DNA of 48,963 nucleotides from positions 1 through 48,963 of the forward strand of contig JAFZSA010000043.1 of NCBI GenBank assembly GCA_017619585.1. Reading direction: 5' to 3'. Below, piece after piece: positions 8,123-16,200 of this stretch (the stretch's first letter is position 1; each line of letters opens with the position of its first letter). A program made the position numbers and the translations under genes. The notes under the pieces are model-generated. The model saw only the letters and a list, made by a program, of their open reading frames with translations. It was not told the origin of the DNA and made no database searches. Source of the stretch: Bacteroidaceae bacterium. Lineage in GTDB: Bacteria; Bacteroidota; Bacteroidia; Bacteroidales; Bacteroidaceae.

Positions 8123-9580
8123 ATGACAAAGAAAAGCAAGAAAAAAGTAGCTTGGGCCGATTGGGCTCGTGCCATCATATACAGTGCATTATACATAGCT
8201 TTCCTCTATTGGGTGGATGCCTGGTGGGGACTGATTGTACTTCCCTTTATCTTTGATGCCTATGTTACCCGCTTCATCCCCTGGACGTGGTGGAAGGATG
8301 CCGAGAACCCTGTTGTCCGTACCGTAATGGGTTGGGTGGATGCCATTGTCTTTGCCTTGGTAGCTGTCTATTTCGTAAACGTATATTTCTTCCAGAACTA
8401 CGTTATCCCCTCCAGCTCGTTGGAGAAGAGCCTCTTGGTAGGCGACTATCTGCTGGTAAGCAAACTCAGCTACGGTCCCCGTGTACCACAGACTCCCTTG
8501 CACATGCCCCTTTGTCAGCATACCTTGCCTTTAGGCTTGGGCAAGAGCTACATAGAATGGCCTCAATGGGAATACAAGCGTGTAAGTCCCAAGCCCATTA
8601 AACTGAATGATATTGTGGTATTCAACTATCCTGAAGGCGATACCATCCTGACTAATCCGGAGTTTCAGACAGATTATTATGCAAGATGTTATATCCATGG
8701 CTACGAGGCCAGACAGCAGCAGATAGAAAAGCCGTTCCCCATTTTGGACAGCCTTACCACTTTGCAGCAGCGCCAGTTTTTCCAGGAAGTATATAACTTG
8801 GGCAAAGAAGTTGTTAAGGCAAACGCTAATATTTTTGGCGAGATTGCTACCCGTCCTGTTGACCGTCGCGAGAACTACGTTAAACGTTGTGTAGGCTTGC
8901 CTGGTCAGACCTTGCAGATTAAGGACAAGGTGCTGTATCTGGATGGTAAGGTGAACCCCGACGCCCAGAATGTACAGTACATGTATAACGTTGACCTTAA
9001 GACCAATTACCTGCCAGATGATATCTGCTATGACTTGGGTCTGCGCATTGAAGATGTAAAAGAAATGTATCGGACAGGTCAGATTCCCCTGACTAAAGCT
9101 GCTAAGACTGCGTTGGAGAAACAAACGGCTTATGTGAACAGCGTAACTCCTGTGGAGCAAAAAGAGATAGGTGTACTTTATCCAAAGAATGCGTATACCG
9201 GTTGGACCTGTGATAATTACGGTCCCGTTTGGATTCCTAAGAAGGGAGAGAAGATTAAGCTTACATTGGAGAATCTGCCCGTCTATGAGCGCCCCATCCG
9301 CATTTACGAGGGTAATACATTGGATGTCACTCCCGAAGGTAAGATTGTTATCAATGGTAAGGAGGCCACGGAATACACCTTCAAGATGGATTATTACTGG
9401 ATGATGGGCGATAACCGCCATTGTTCTGCTGATAGTCGTTTCTGGGGCTTTGTGCCCGAGGACCACATCGTAGGTAAGCCCTTGATTATCTGGTGGAGTA
9501 CTGATGCTGACCGTTCTTGGTTGAGTGGACATCATGTCCGTTGGAACCGCCTGTTCCGTCTGGTGGACAATATTAAGTGA
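8123..9580 (+). CDS. lepB: Signal peptidase I (long Bacteroidota form)
   Basis: A 485-residue inner-membrane serine protease that removes signal peptides from exported proteins. Hydrophobic segments at about residues 14-45 and 70-90 precede the catalytic region. The [20 protein letters not shown] segment holds the nucleophile, by alignment Ser99 (box B, Leu replacing the usual Met). The [17 protein letters not shown] segment holds the general base Lys254 (box D). [19 protein letters not shown] near residues 430-448 is box E. A long insert (about residues 170-245) between boxes B and D makes it larger than E. coli LepB; such inserts are usual in Bacteroidales. It lies 50 bp after dapB. Confidence 0.95.
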   Translation: MTKKSKKKVAWADWARAIIYSALYIAFLYWVDAWWGLIVLPFIFDAYVTRFIPWTWWKDAENPVVRTVMGWVDAIVFALVAVYFVNVYFFQNYVIPSSSLEKSLLVGDYLLVSKLSYGPRVPQTPLHMPLCQHTLPLGLGKSYIEWPQWEYKRVSPKPIKLNDIVVFNYPEGDTILTNPEFQTDYYARCYIHGYEARQQQIEKPFPILDSLTTLQQRQFFQEVYNLGKEVVKANANIFGEIATRPVDRRENYVKRCVGLPGQTLQIKDKVLYLDGKVNPDAQNVQYMYNVDLKTNYLPDDICYDLGLRIEDVKEMYRTGQIPLTKAAKTALEKQTAYVNSVTPVEQKEIGVLYPKNAYTGWTCDNYGPVWIPKKGEKIKLTLENLPVYERPIRIYEGNTLDVTPEGKIVINGKEATEYTFKMDYYWMMGDNRHCSADSRFWGFVPEDHIVGKPLIIWWSTDADRSWLSGHHVRWNRLFRLVDNIK

Positions 9581-9584
9581 AGAT

Positions 9585-9616
9585 AACCCCCTCCCATCCT
9601 CCCCGAGGGGAGGGGT
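9585..9616 (+). repeat. C/G-rich palindromic element, copy 5 (forward)
   Basis: CCCCCTCCCAT then CCTCCCC-GA-GGGGAGG, 4 bp after the lepB stop. It pairs with the inverted copy 6. Confidence 0.82.
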
Positions 9617-9648
9617 ATTTGTTTAGATTAAGTTTAAAGAGTTTAAGA

Positions 9649-9680
9649 CTCCTCCCCTCGGGGAGGACGGAAGGGGGTTT
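9649..9680 (-). repeat. C/G-rich palindromic element, copy 6 (inverted), ending 2 bp before the wbqC-like start
   Basis: CCTCCCCTC-GGGGAGG then ACGGAAGGGGG; inverted, it matches copy 5 with few differences. It occupies the position where a ribosome-binding region of the next gene would lie. Confidence 0.82.
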
Positions 9681-9682
9681 CA

Positions 9683-10240
9683 ATGATTGTTCTTCCTTGT
9701 TACTATTTGGCTCCAGTTTCGTACTATTCGGCCCTCTTCCGTGCCAAGGAAGGGGTGCTGCTGGAGGTGAACGACCGTTATCGTAAGCAGACTTTCCGTA
9801 ACCGTTGCATGATAGACAGCCCACAGGGTGCCCTTGCGCTGAGTATCCCTGTTGAGAAGCCTGCGCCTCATGCATTGATGCGTGATATCCGTATCAGCGA
9901 TCATGGTAATTGGCGACATTTGCATTGGAATGCCTTGCTGAGCAGCTACAGACAATCCCCTTTCTTTGAGTATTATGCAGACGATTTTGCTCCCTTCTAT
10001 GAGAAGAAGTGGGAGTTTCTGGCTGATTTCAACGAGGATTTGCTTCAGCTCGTCTGCTCTCTGATTGATATTGACACACCCCTTTCGCGTACTACCGCTT
10101 ATGCTGGTGAACTGCCAGAGTTTCCTCAAGTAGAGAAACCTTATTATCAGGTCTTTGCCCGTAAGCATGGGTTTCTGCAGGATTTAAGCATTGTGGATTT
10201 ACTTTTTAATATGGGTCCGGAGGGTATGCTATGGCTGTAG
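9683..10240 (+). CDS. WbqC family protein
   Basis: A 185-residue cytoplasmic protein of the WbqC family. Members are found in O-antigen/polysaccharide loci and, in Bacteroidota, in a conserved dapB-lepB-wbqC order; the biochemical function is unsettled. Visible family features are PCYYLAPVSYYSALF (residues 5-19), RYRKQTFRNRC with YRKQ basic residues, WRHLHWNALLSSYRQSPFFE (about 75-94) and the terminal DLLFNMGPEGMLWL. The ATG follows 2 bp behind an inverted C/G palindromic element, so its leader is unusual. The last 10 bp overlap the start of the pseudouridine synthase in another frame, suggesting coupled translation. Confidence 0.85.
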   Translation: MIVLPCYYLAPVSYYSALFRAKEGVLLEVNDRYRKQTFRNRCMIDSPQGALALSIPVEKPAPHALMRDIRISDHGNWRHLHWNALLSSYRQSPFFEYYADDFAPFYEKKWEFLADFNEDLLQLVCSLIDIDTPLSRTTAYAGELPEFPQVEKPYYQVFARKHGFLQDLSIVDLLFNMGPEGMLWL

Positions 10241-11871
10241 CAATTCATCCCTTCCCCCTTGGGGGAGAATGGGAGGGGGCTCTACCTGAAAAGTTCACTT
10301 ATCCTTTCTGCTACCAGCCTCATCCCTTATGTGTGATGGCTGCTCAGGAAGTCCGTGCCTATCTGAAAACCCAAAAGCAATGGGAACAGGAACTGAAGGC
10401 AGGTAAGATGTTTGGTGTCTTGGTGGTAGCCCCCAAAAACAATAGCCTCCCTCCTCGGAGGGAGGTTGGAGAGAGGGTCCTTTTCTTGGCCGCTTTCTCA
10501 GGAACCTTAGACGGAAAAACCTGCCATCCCTACTTTGTTCCACCAGTATTCGACCTGATGGAGCCTGGTTGTTATTTCCAACAGGAGCAGGAGGTGATAT
10601 CATCCATCAATGCAAGGATTTCTTCTCTACAGGCTCAGGTAAAAGAAAGTCCTTTGCGTGAACAGATGCAGCAGGAGGTGGATGCCTATCGCTCAAAGAT
10701 GCAACAAGAGAAAGAGGAACGCCATCGTTTGCGTGCAGAATTGCCTCCTGAGGAACTGGCAGCAAGAGAGCCGGAGATGATTAGGCAGAGCCAGTTCCAG
10801 AAGGCTGAGTTACGTAGATTGCAACAGGAATGGAAACGTAGGATAGAGGCTGATGAGGCTCCTTTGCGTGAGTTGCAGCAACAGATTCATCAATTGCAGG
10901 AGGAGCGTCACAATCGCAGTATTGCCCTTCAGCAATGGTTGTTCCAGCAGTTCACATTCCTGAATGCAAAGGGTCAGAGTAAGAATCTTACAGAACTCTT
11001 TGACGTAACGCCTCCCAGCGGTGCTGGTGAATGCTGCGCCCCACGTTTACTGCAAGCAGCCTACAAGGAGGGCTTGCAGCCAATTTGTATGGCAGAATTC
11101 TGGGTAGGTGATTCGCCTCGTGACGAGTTAAGACAGGAGGGGCACTTCTATCCTGCTTGTAACAGCAGATGCAAGCCTATATTAGGCCACATGCTGCAGG
11201 GACTAAAGGTGGAAGAGAATCCGTTGCTGGCTCAGGGAGAACAGAAACTGGAAGTTGTCTTTCAGAACGATGAGATGGCCATTGTGGCAAAACCTCATGG
11301 CATGCTTTCTGTGCCAGGGAAGGATAATCTGCCCAGTGTTCAGAGTATCGTAAAGGAGATGTTTCCACAGGCCACAGGACCTATGATTGTTCATCGCCTG
11401 GATATGGATACCAGCGGCCTGATGGTTATAGCCCTTACAGACGAGATGTACCACAAACTGCAGGAGGATTTCCGTTATCACAGAATCCAGAAAACCTATC
11501 GTGCGCTCCTGGAGAGAGAGATGCCCGTTGGTCAGCAAGGCGAGATACGCTTGCCTTTACGTCCTGATGTGATGGACCGTCCCCGTCAGATGGTGGATTA
11601 TCAGCATGGCAAGACGGCAGTAACATATTATAAGGTAATAGAGAATACAGAAGGACATGCTTTGGTGGAGCTGCAGCCTCATACAGGCAGGACCCATCAA
11701 TTACGTGTGCATTGTGCCCATCCTGATGGCTTGAACAATCCCATCGTGGGTGACCGCTTGTACGGAACCCCTTCTGAGCACCTTTGCCTTCAGGCTTATA
11801 AATTGGTTATTGAGGGCAGGGAATATACAATTGGCAGCCCCCTCCGGCTCCCCAAGGGGAGAGAAGGTTAA
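10231..11871 (+). CDS. RluA-type RNA pseudouridine synthase with N-terminal coiled-coil extension and in-frame repeat insertions
   Basis: A 546-residue protein. The C-terminal 220 residues (about 325-540) are an RluA-type catalytic domain that isomerises uridine in RNA; HRLDMDTSGLM holds the catalytic Asp391, and HTGRTHQLRVH is the conserved motif III. The N-terminal 300 residues include a globular part and a Gln/Glu-rich coiled coil (about residues 110-240), as in the long form I associate with Bacteroidales. Three stretches come from palindromic repeat elements: residues about 7-17 (FPLGGEWEGA), residues about 72-83 (LPPRREVGERV, inserted before FLAAFSG) and the very C-terminus (SPLRLPKGREG). 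The target RNA is not predictable from the sequence. The start overlaps the wbqC-like gene by 10 bp. Confidence 0.9.
   Translation: MAVAIHPFPLGGEWEGALPEKFTYPFCYQPHPLCVMAAQEVRAYLKTQKQWEQELKAGKMFGVLVVAPKNNSLPPRREVGERVLFLAAFSGTLDGKTCHPYFVPPVFDLMEPGCYFQQEQEVISSINARISSLQAQVKESPLREQMQQEVDAYRSKMQQEKEERHRLRAELPPEELAAREPEMIRQSQFQKAELRRLQQEWKRRIEADEAPLRELQQQIHQLQEERHNRSIALQQWLFQQFTFLNAKGQSKNLTELFDVTPPSGAGECCAPRLLQAAYKEGLQPICMAEFWVGDSPRDELRQEGHFYPACNSRCKPILGHMLQGLKVEENPLLAQGEQKLEVVFQNDEMAIVAKPHGMLSVPGKDNLPSVQSIVKEMFPQATGPMIVHRLDMDTSGLMVIALTDEMYHKLQEDFRYHRIQKTYRALLEREMPVGQQGEIRLPLRPDVMDRPRQMVDYQHGKTAVTYYKVIENTEGHALVELQPHTGRTHQLRVHCAHPDGLNNPIVGDRLYGTPSEHLCLQAYKLVIEGREYTIGSPLRLPKGREG
10251..10281 (-). repeat. 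C/G-rich palindromic element, copy 7, translated near the RluA-type N-terminus
   Basis: CTTCCCCC-TT-GGGGGAG then AATGGGAGGGGGC; read in frame as FPLGGEWEGA. Same orientation and same frame as the copy in the GH29 gene. Confidence 0.85.
10445..10479 (-). repeat. C/G-rich palindromic element, copy 8, translated inside the RluA-type N-terminal domain
   Basis: CCTCCCTCC-TC-GGAGGGAGG then TTGGAGAGAGGG; read in frame as LPPRREVGERV between VVAPKNN and LFLAAFSG. Same orientation and frame as copies 2 and 7. Confidence 0.82.
11837..11863 (+). repeat. C/G-rich palindromic element, copy 9, encoding the RluA-type C-terminus
   Basis: GCCCCCTCCGG then CTCCCC-AA-GGGGAG, forward orientation. It is translated as the last residues PLRLPKGRE; the stop codon comes from the repeat module that follows. 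Confidence 0.8.
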
Positions 11872-11942
11872 AGGTTAAAGGTTAGCGTAACTATGAACTA
11901 TGAACTATGAATTGTGAATTATGAACTATGAATTATGAATTG
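11864..11942 (-). repeat. TTACGCTAACC module plus heptamer array, copy 3 (inverted), bridging a stop and a start codon
   Basis: AAGGTTAAAGGTTAAAGGTT, then AGCGTAAC, followed by about eight ATGAACT/ATGAATT-type heptamers. The first TTAA supplies the stop of the pseudouridine synthase (11869-11871). One ATG of the heptamers (11928) is the start of the PHP gene. Confidence 0.8.
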
Positions 11943-12665
11943 AATAAAGTGAAACCTTTACTTGATGTACATACCCATACTGTAGCAAGTGGACATGCCT
12001 ATAGTACCATTCAGGAGATGGCACACGAGGCAGCAAATCGTGGATTGCAGATTCTTGGTATCACCGAGCATTCGCCTGGTATTCCAGGGACTTGTGACCC
12101 AATATATTTCAGGAATCTGCATGTTGTACCTCGTCAGATGTATGGTGTACGCCTACTCTTGGGAGCAGAACTGAATATCCTGGATACCAAAGGTACGCTT
12201 GATCTGGACGAATACTACTATAAGATGCTGGATATCCGCATTGCAGGTGTACATTCCCTTTGTTGGAAGGGTGGAACCAAGGAGGAGAATACGGCAGGTG
12301 TAGAAGCTGCTATCTGTAATCCTTGGACGCATATCATCAGCCATCCGGGCGATGGTACGGCAGAATTGGACTTTGAGCCTCTTGTCCTTGCTGCTAAGGA
12401 ATCAAAGACGTTGTTGGAGATTAACAACAGCAGCCTGAATCCTTTGCGAAACAAGGAAGCGGCAGTTGCCAATAACCTGGAGATTCTGCGTCTCAGTAAG
12501 CAGTACGGCGTTCCTGTTATCTTGGGTAGTGATGCGCATATCTCCTTTGATATTGCCGATTACAACTATATTTATCCTCTTCTGGCTGAAACAGAGTTCC
12601 CTGAGGAACTGATTATGAATGATAAGCCAGAGAAGTTCCTTACTTATCTGAATATCCCCCTTTGA
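11928..12665 (+). CDS. PHP-domain phosphoesterase, YcdX type
   Basis: A 245-residue cytoplasmic metal-dependent phosphatase of the PHP superfamily. Metal-ligand motifs are DVHTHT (about residues 13-18), GITEHSPG (about 43-50), the Glu of LLLGAELNI, HPGDG near 137 and GSDAH near 200, the usual trinuclear set. The physiological substrate of YcdX-like enzymes is uncertain. The start codon lies inside a heptamer repeat array, so residues 1-5 (MNYEL) are repeat-encoded; the conserved domain begins only at about residue 11. Ribosome choice among the many ATGs of the array is not obvious. The stop codon is within a 14-bp stem-loop shared with the convergent luxS. Confidence 0.88.
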   Translation: MNYELNKVKPLLDVHTHTVASGHAYSTIQEMAHEAANRGLQILGITEHSPGIPGTCDPIYFRNLHVVPRQMYGVRLLLGAELNILDTKGTLDLDEYYYKMLDIRIAGVHSLCWKGGTKEENTAGVEAAICNPWTHIISHPGDGTAELDFEPLVLAAKESKTLLEINNSSLNPLRNKEAAVANNLEILRLSKQYGVPVILGSDAHISFDIADYNYIYPLLAETEFPEELIMNDKPEKFLTYLNIPL

Positions 12666-12687
12666 TATTCAGCATCAAAGAGGGATA
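12653..12687. terminator. Stem-loop between convergent PHP gene and luxS
   Basis: TATCCCCCTTTGAT (12653-12666) pairs with ATCAAAGAGGGATA (12674-12687), with one mismatch and a 7-nt loop. The PHP stop codon is inside the left arm. There is no long T-run, so termination strength is uncertain; it sits where a bidirectional terminator is expected. Confidence 0.55.
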
Positions 12688-12698
12688 TGTATATTAGG

Positions 12699-13214
12699 TT
12701 AGGCATCAAAGAAATCCATCTTTCCTTGTACCTTCGGTCGTTCTACGCCTGGATAGGTACAGCAGAATTCGTTCTTCAGTCGTTCTACGTATCGTTTGGC
12801 CTCGTATTTTGCCATGGGCAGGTCGTGCATCAGGCAGTTGCCGCAAGTGGCAGGTGTGGTGCCTGGTACTTCGCCCTTAAAGTCAACCACAAATTGGAAT
12901 GCCTTTATCATCAGCTGTCTGATTACTTCCGGGTCATGCTCTCCCTTCATAATCAGGTAATTTCCCGTAAGGCAACCCATAGGTCCCCAATAGATAATGC
13001 AATCTTTCCACTCAGAGTCGTTGCGCAGGTAGGTGGCCACCAGGTGCTCTATGGTATGGATAGCGGCTGGCGCAAGGGCAGGCTCCTGGTTGGGTGACGT
13101 CATTCTGATGTCGTATGTTGTAACTGGTTCACCTCCAACTTGATCTCTTCTGGAGATGTAAATTCCCGGATGCAGATTGGTATGATCAACTGCAAAGCTT
13201 GGTATCAAATCCAT
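12699..13214 (-). CDS. luxS: S-ribosylhomocysteine lyase LuxS
   Basis: A 171-residue cytoplasmic metalloenzyme that cleaves S-ribosylhomocysteine to homocysteine and DPD, the precursor of autoinducer-2. It recycles the product of SAM-dependent methylation. The metal motif HTIEH (about residues 53-57), the catalytic Cys in WGPMGCLTG and the third ligand region with GNC (about 123-126) are present. Length and N-terminus (SFAVDHTNL) match the family. The start lies only 4 bp behind the stop of the giant GH2 gene on the same strand. I see no promoter box in that gap, so luxS may be read from the AraC-controlled GH2 promoter or from a promoter inside the GH2 gene. Confidence 0.96.
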   Translation of the reverse strand: MDLIPSFAVDHTNLHPGIYISRRDQVGGEPVTTYDIRMTSPNQEPALAPAAIHTIEHLVATYLRNDSEWKDCIIYWGPMGCLTGNYLIMKGEHDPEVIRQLMIKAFQFVVDFKGEVPGTTPATCGNCLMHDLPMAKYEAKRYVERLKNEFCCTYPGVERPKVQGKMDFFDA

Positions 13215-13218
13215 AATG

Positions 13219-16200
13219 TTAATATAGTATTTTTTTTCCGTTAATGATATTTATTCCACTTCTTGGGGCATTGAGTCGTTGAGCCGATAGGTTGTATATG
13301 CCGTTGAGGGATGTCTCTGTTGCTATAGGTTTCTTGATTCCTGTAGGAATGGGACGGATGCCGGAAAGACCGAAGTCGATATACTGTCCTCCGCCCTTGT
13401 TGACACATTCTATGGCAATGACGTTAGTGTTGTCCGGTGTCAGGGCATCCAGGGCTTCCTGATTCAGGGTGATATTCTTGTAAGCTGTAAGGTAGCCACT
13501 CTCCTTGAATGCTACAACGCTGTTAAAGTAAACCGTTACATCCTCATCGTGATGGATTCTGCCTGTAAGGGCCTGTATCTGTTCTTGTGTGAAGCCTGTA
13601 AGGTCCAGATGATAGCGCAGCCTGATGACAGAGGTGTTCCAGGTTGTGTTTATGTTGCTTCCAGGAGGATTGCTGGCACCAAAACCAGCCAACCCTTCTT
13701 TCCAAGAGAGTTCGCCGTAGTTTTTCTTGGTCCAGGTTGTACTTGTTGCCGCACTTGCTGCTGTAATATATTTCCATTTGCAGGCTTCTTCCTCTGCTGT
13801 TGGCAGAATCTTGCATTCTTCGTAGAAGAAAGTATCCAGGATGGTATTGAGTTCATCGGTAGTGATGACCAATACAGAACCTTCCTCAGCCTCTTCTGGC
13901 AGGGTAATCCCGTTCTCGTCACAAGGATACCACTTGTTCTCTGCAACGTTTCCAGAACGGCTCATAGTCTGTCCTCCATTGCTTGTAGGATTATAAAGCA
14001 AGAACCAGCCGGAATTGTCCAATGCAGGGAAAGTCTGTGGTGCACGTGCCTTGGGTATCTGAGAGCTGAAGATACGCTGTGGGTCAGAGAATTTAGCCGT
14101 TGTGGTCTTTATGGAAGCAGTCTGTGTGGTACAGATGTTCCTGTCGTTGTTGTAGAAGAACCCGGTATAGTTGTCTCCTGTCTTTTCTATATGCATGTCG
14201 TAAGCAGAATAGCTGGGAGCAAAGTACACTCGTGGCGAGGTAAATCTGTTCCAGTCCTTGGTTGTTGACAGATAGATGCTGTTCTTGTCGCTGTTCGTGG
14301 CACTCCAGTATATATAATAGGTGGATGTACTCTCTTCGTATATCCATTCAGGTGATTCTCCCTTGCTGGCTTCTGTAGAAGAGGGCTTTATCAGGATGTT
14401 CCCGTTCTCTCCGGTAGTCCAGTTGACAAGATCCTCGCTCTGCAGGTGATAGAATCCTGCTAGGCTCTCATCGGTGGGGTCTGCCAACAGATGGAAGACG
14501 CTTTTGCCGTCCACGTCAGTCCTGCGTATAAAGGGGGATTTCAGTTCTATATCGGCAAATTCGCCCTGCAGGATACTTTTGTTACCGTTTATAGTAGTCC
14601 ATTTTGCTCCGTCCAAACTATAGGCATAGTGCAGCTTCTTGCTGGTAGGCAGGGTGTAGGTCAGCAGATAAGCCTTCCCGCTTGTGCTGTTGAATTCCGG
14701 TACAGGAGTCTTTTCCGGCATAGGCTGAACCTGCAGGTCGGAATTCTCCTTGTACTGGCACAGTTTCAGGCCGCAGTCTATGAACTGACCGCCTGTTGTC
14801 TGCTTGCAATGGATAGCTATCACATTGTCTGAGCCATCTGTCTTCAGGGCATTGAGGCCTGCAGGCAGCAAGGGCCACACCTCGTATTTGGTGTTGTAGC
14901 CGGTTACTTTGGCAGCAAGTTCACCATTGATGTATATCTCGGCATCCTCGTCGTGGAAGATCCATAGACGTAGTTCCTGAAGCTGACTGGCTTCCAGATT
15001 GGTAATCTTGAAGTTACGTCGTATCCAGATATCACTTGTTGACCATGCCGTTCTGCCGCCTCCGCCAAAGCCTGCTGTTCCGGTCTTCCAACCAGAAGCA
15101 GCAAAGTCTGTGGTGTACCAGTCGCCAGCAGGTTCTGTTGTCGTGTATTTCCATTGGATGCTCGAATTCTCATCGCCTGCAGCAACGATGGTCTTTGTTC
15201 CCTGGAATCGGCTGTTGATGGTTCTCTGAATCTTGGCTTTCATGATAGCCTGCTGTTCAGGTGACACCTTCAGAATCTTTCTGTCGTAGGTCATCAGACC
15301 GTTACACTCCTGCTCTACATCGGTAATCTGGGTGTAGACAGACATCCACAGACCTTTCTCTTGCTGCAATTGTTGCAGTCGGTCTGTATAGTGGTCATAC
15401 AGGTTGCAGTAGGTGTCGGCATCTTCTACTGTGGTATAGTTTACGTCTGATCCTGCCCACATGTGATTTTCTATGAACAGGTTAATGCCGCCAAACTCAC
15501 CACATGAGGCAATACGCTCGTTCACGGCATTGGTAGCTGCACCAGGGGCGGGGTAGGAGTGAACATCCAGGAAATCGCCCATTTCAACGTCCACCCATCC
15601 TGTTACGGCATGAACGAATCTGCCTGGGTCATGATTGGCTGCCATGACGCTGTTCACGCCCCTTCTGGTATGAGCCATTCCGTTTTCGGGATATTGTCCC
15701 CAACCCTCGTTCCATACCACCCAGGCACCTATACAGGGATGGTGGCGTGTTGCTTCAATGAGGGCTTCGTTCTCACGATAGAAGTTCTGCATTCCGTAGT
15801 CCATATTGCCTATCTGTCCGCTTCCGCATCCGGATGGCATATCCTGCCAGACCACCAGTCCGTTCTTGTCGCACCAGTCGAACCACAGGTCGTTCTCCAA
15901 CTTGATGTGCTTACGCACCATATTCATGCCAAAGTCCTTTATCACCTGCAGGTCATAGATCATAGCCTCATAGGAGGGAGGTGTCAACAATCCGTCGGGC
16001 CACCAGCCTTGGTCAAGAGGTCCGTACATATAGAGGGGCTTGTTGTTGAGCAGTACGGCAGGATGTCCGTCAACCATGGCGCGTGAGAACTTTCTCATGC
16101 CAAAGTATCCGCTAACCTTGTCAATCTCTTTTCCTTGTTCCTTTATGGCGATGTCCAGGTCATACAGATTGGGCTCATCCGGACTCCATAGTTTTGCTGA

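Noticed and set aside
8531..9535. Minus-strand open frame of 334 codons opposite lepB
   Set aside because: lepB has clear catalytic motifs over the same DNA; the antisense frame has no family features.
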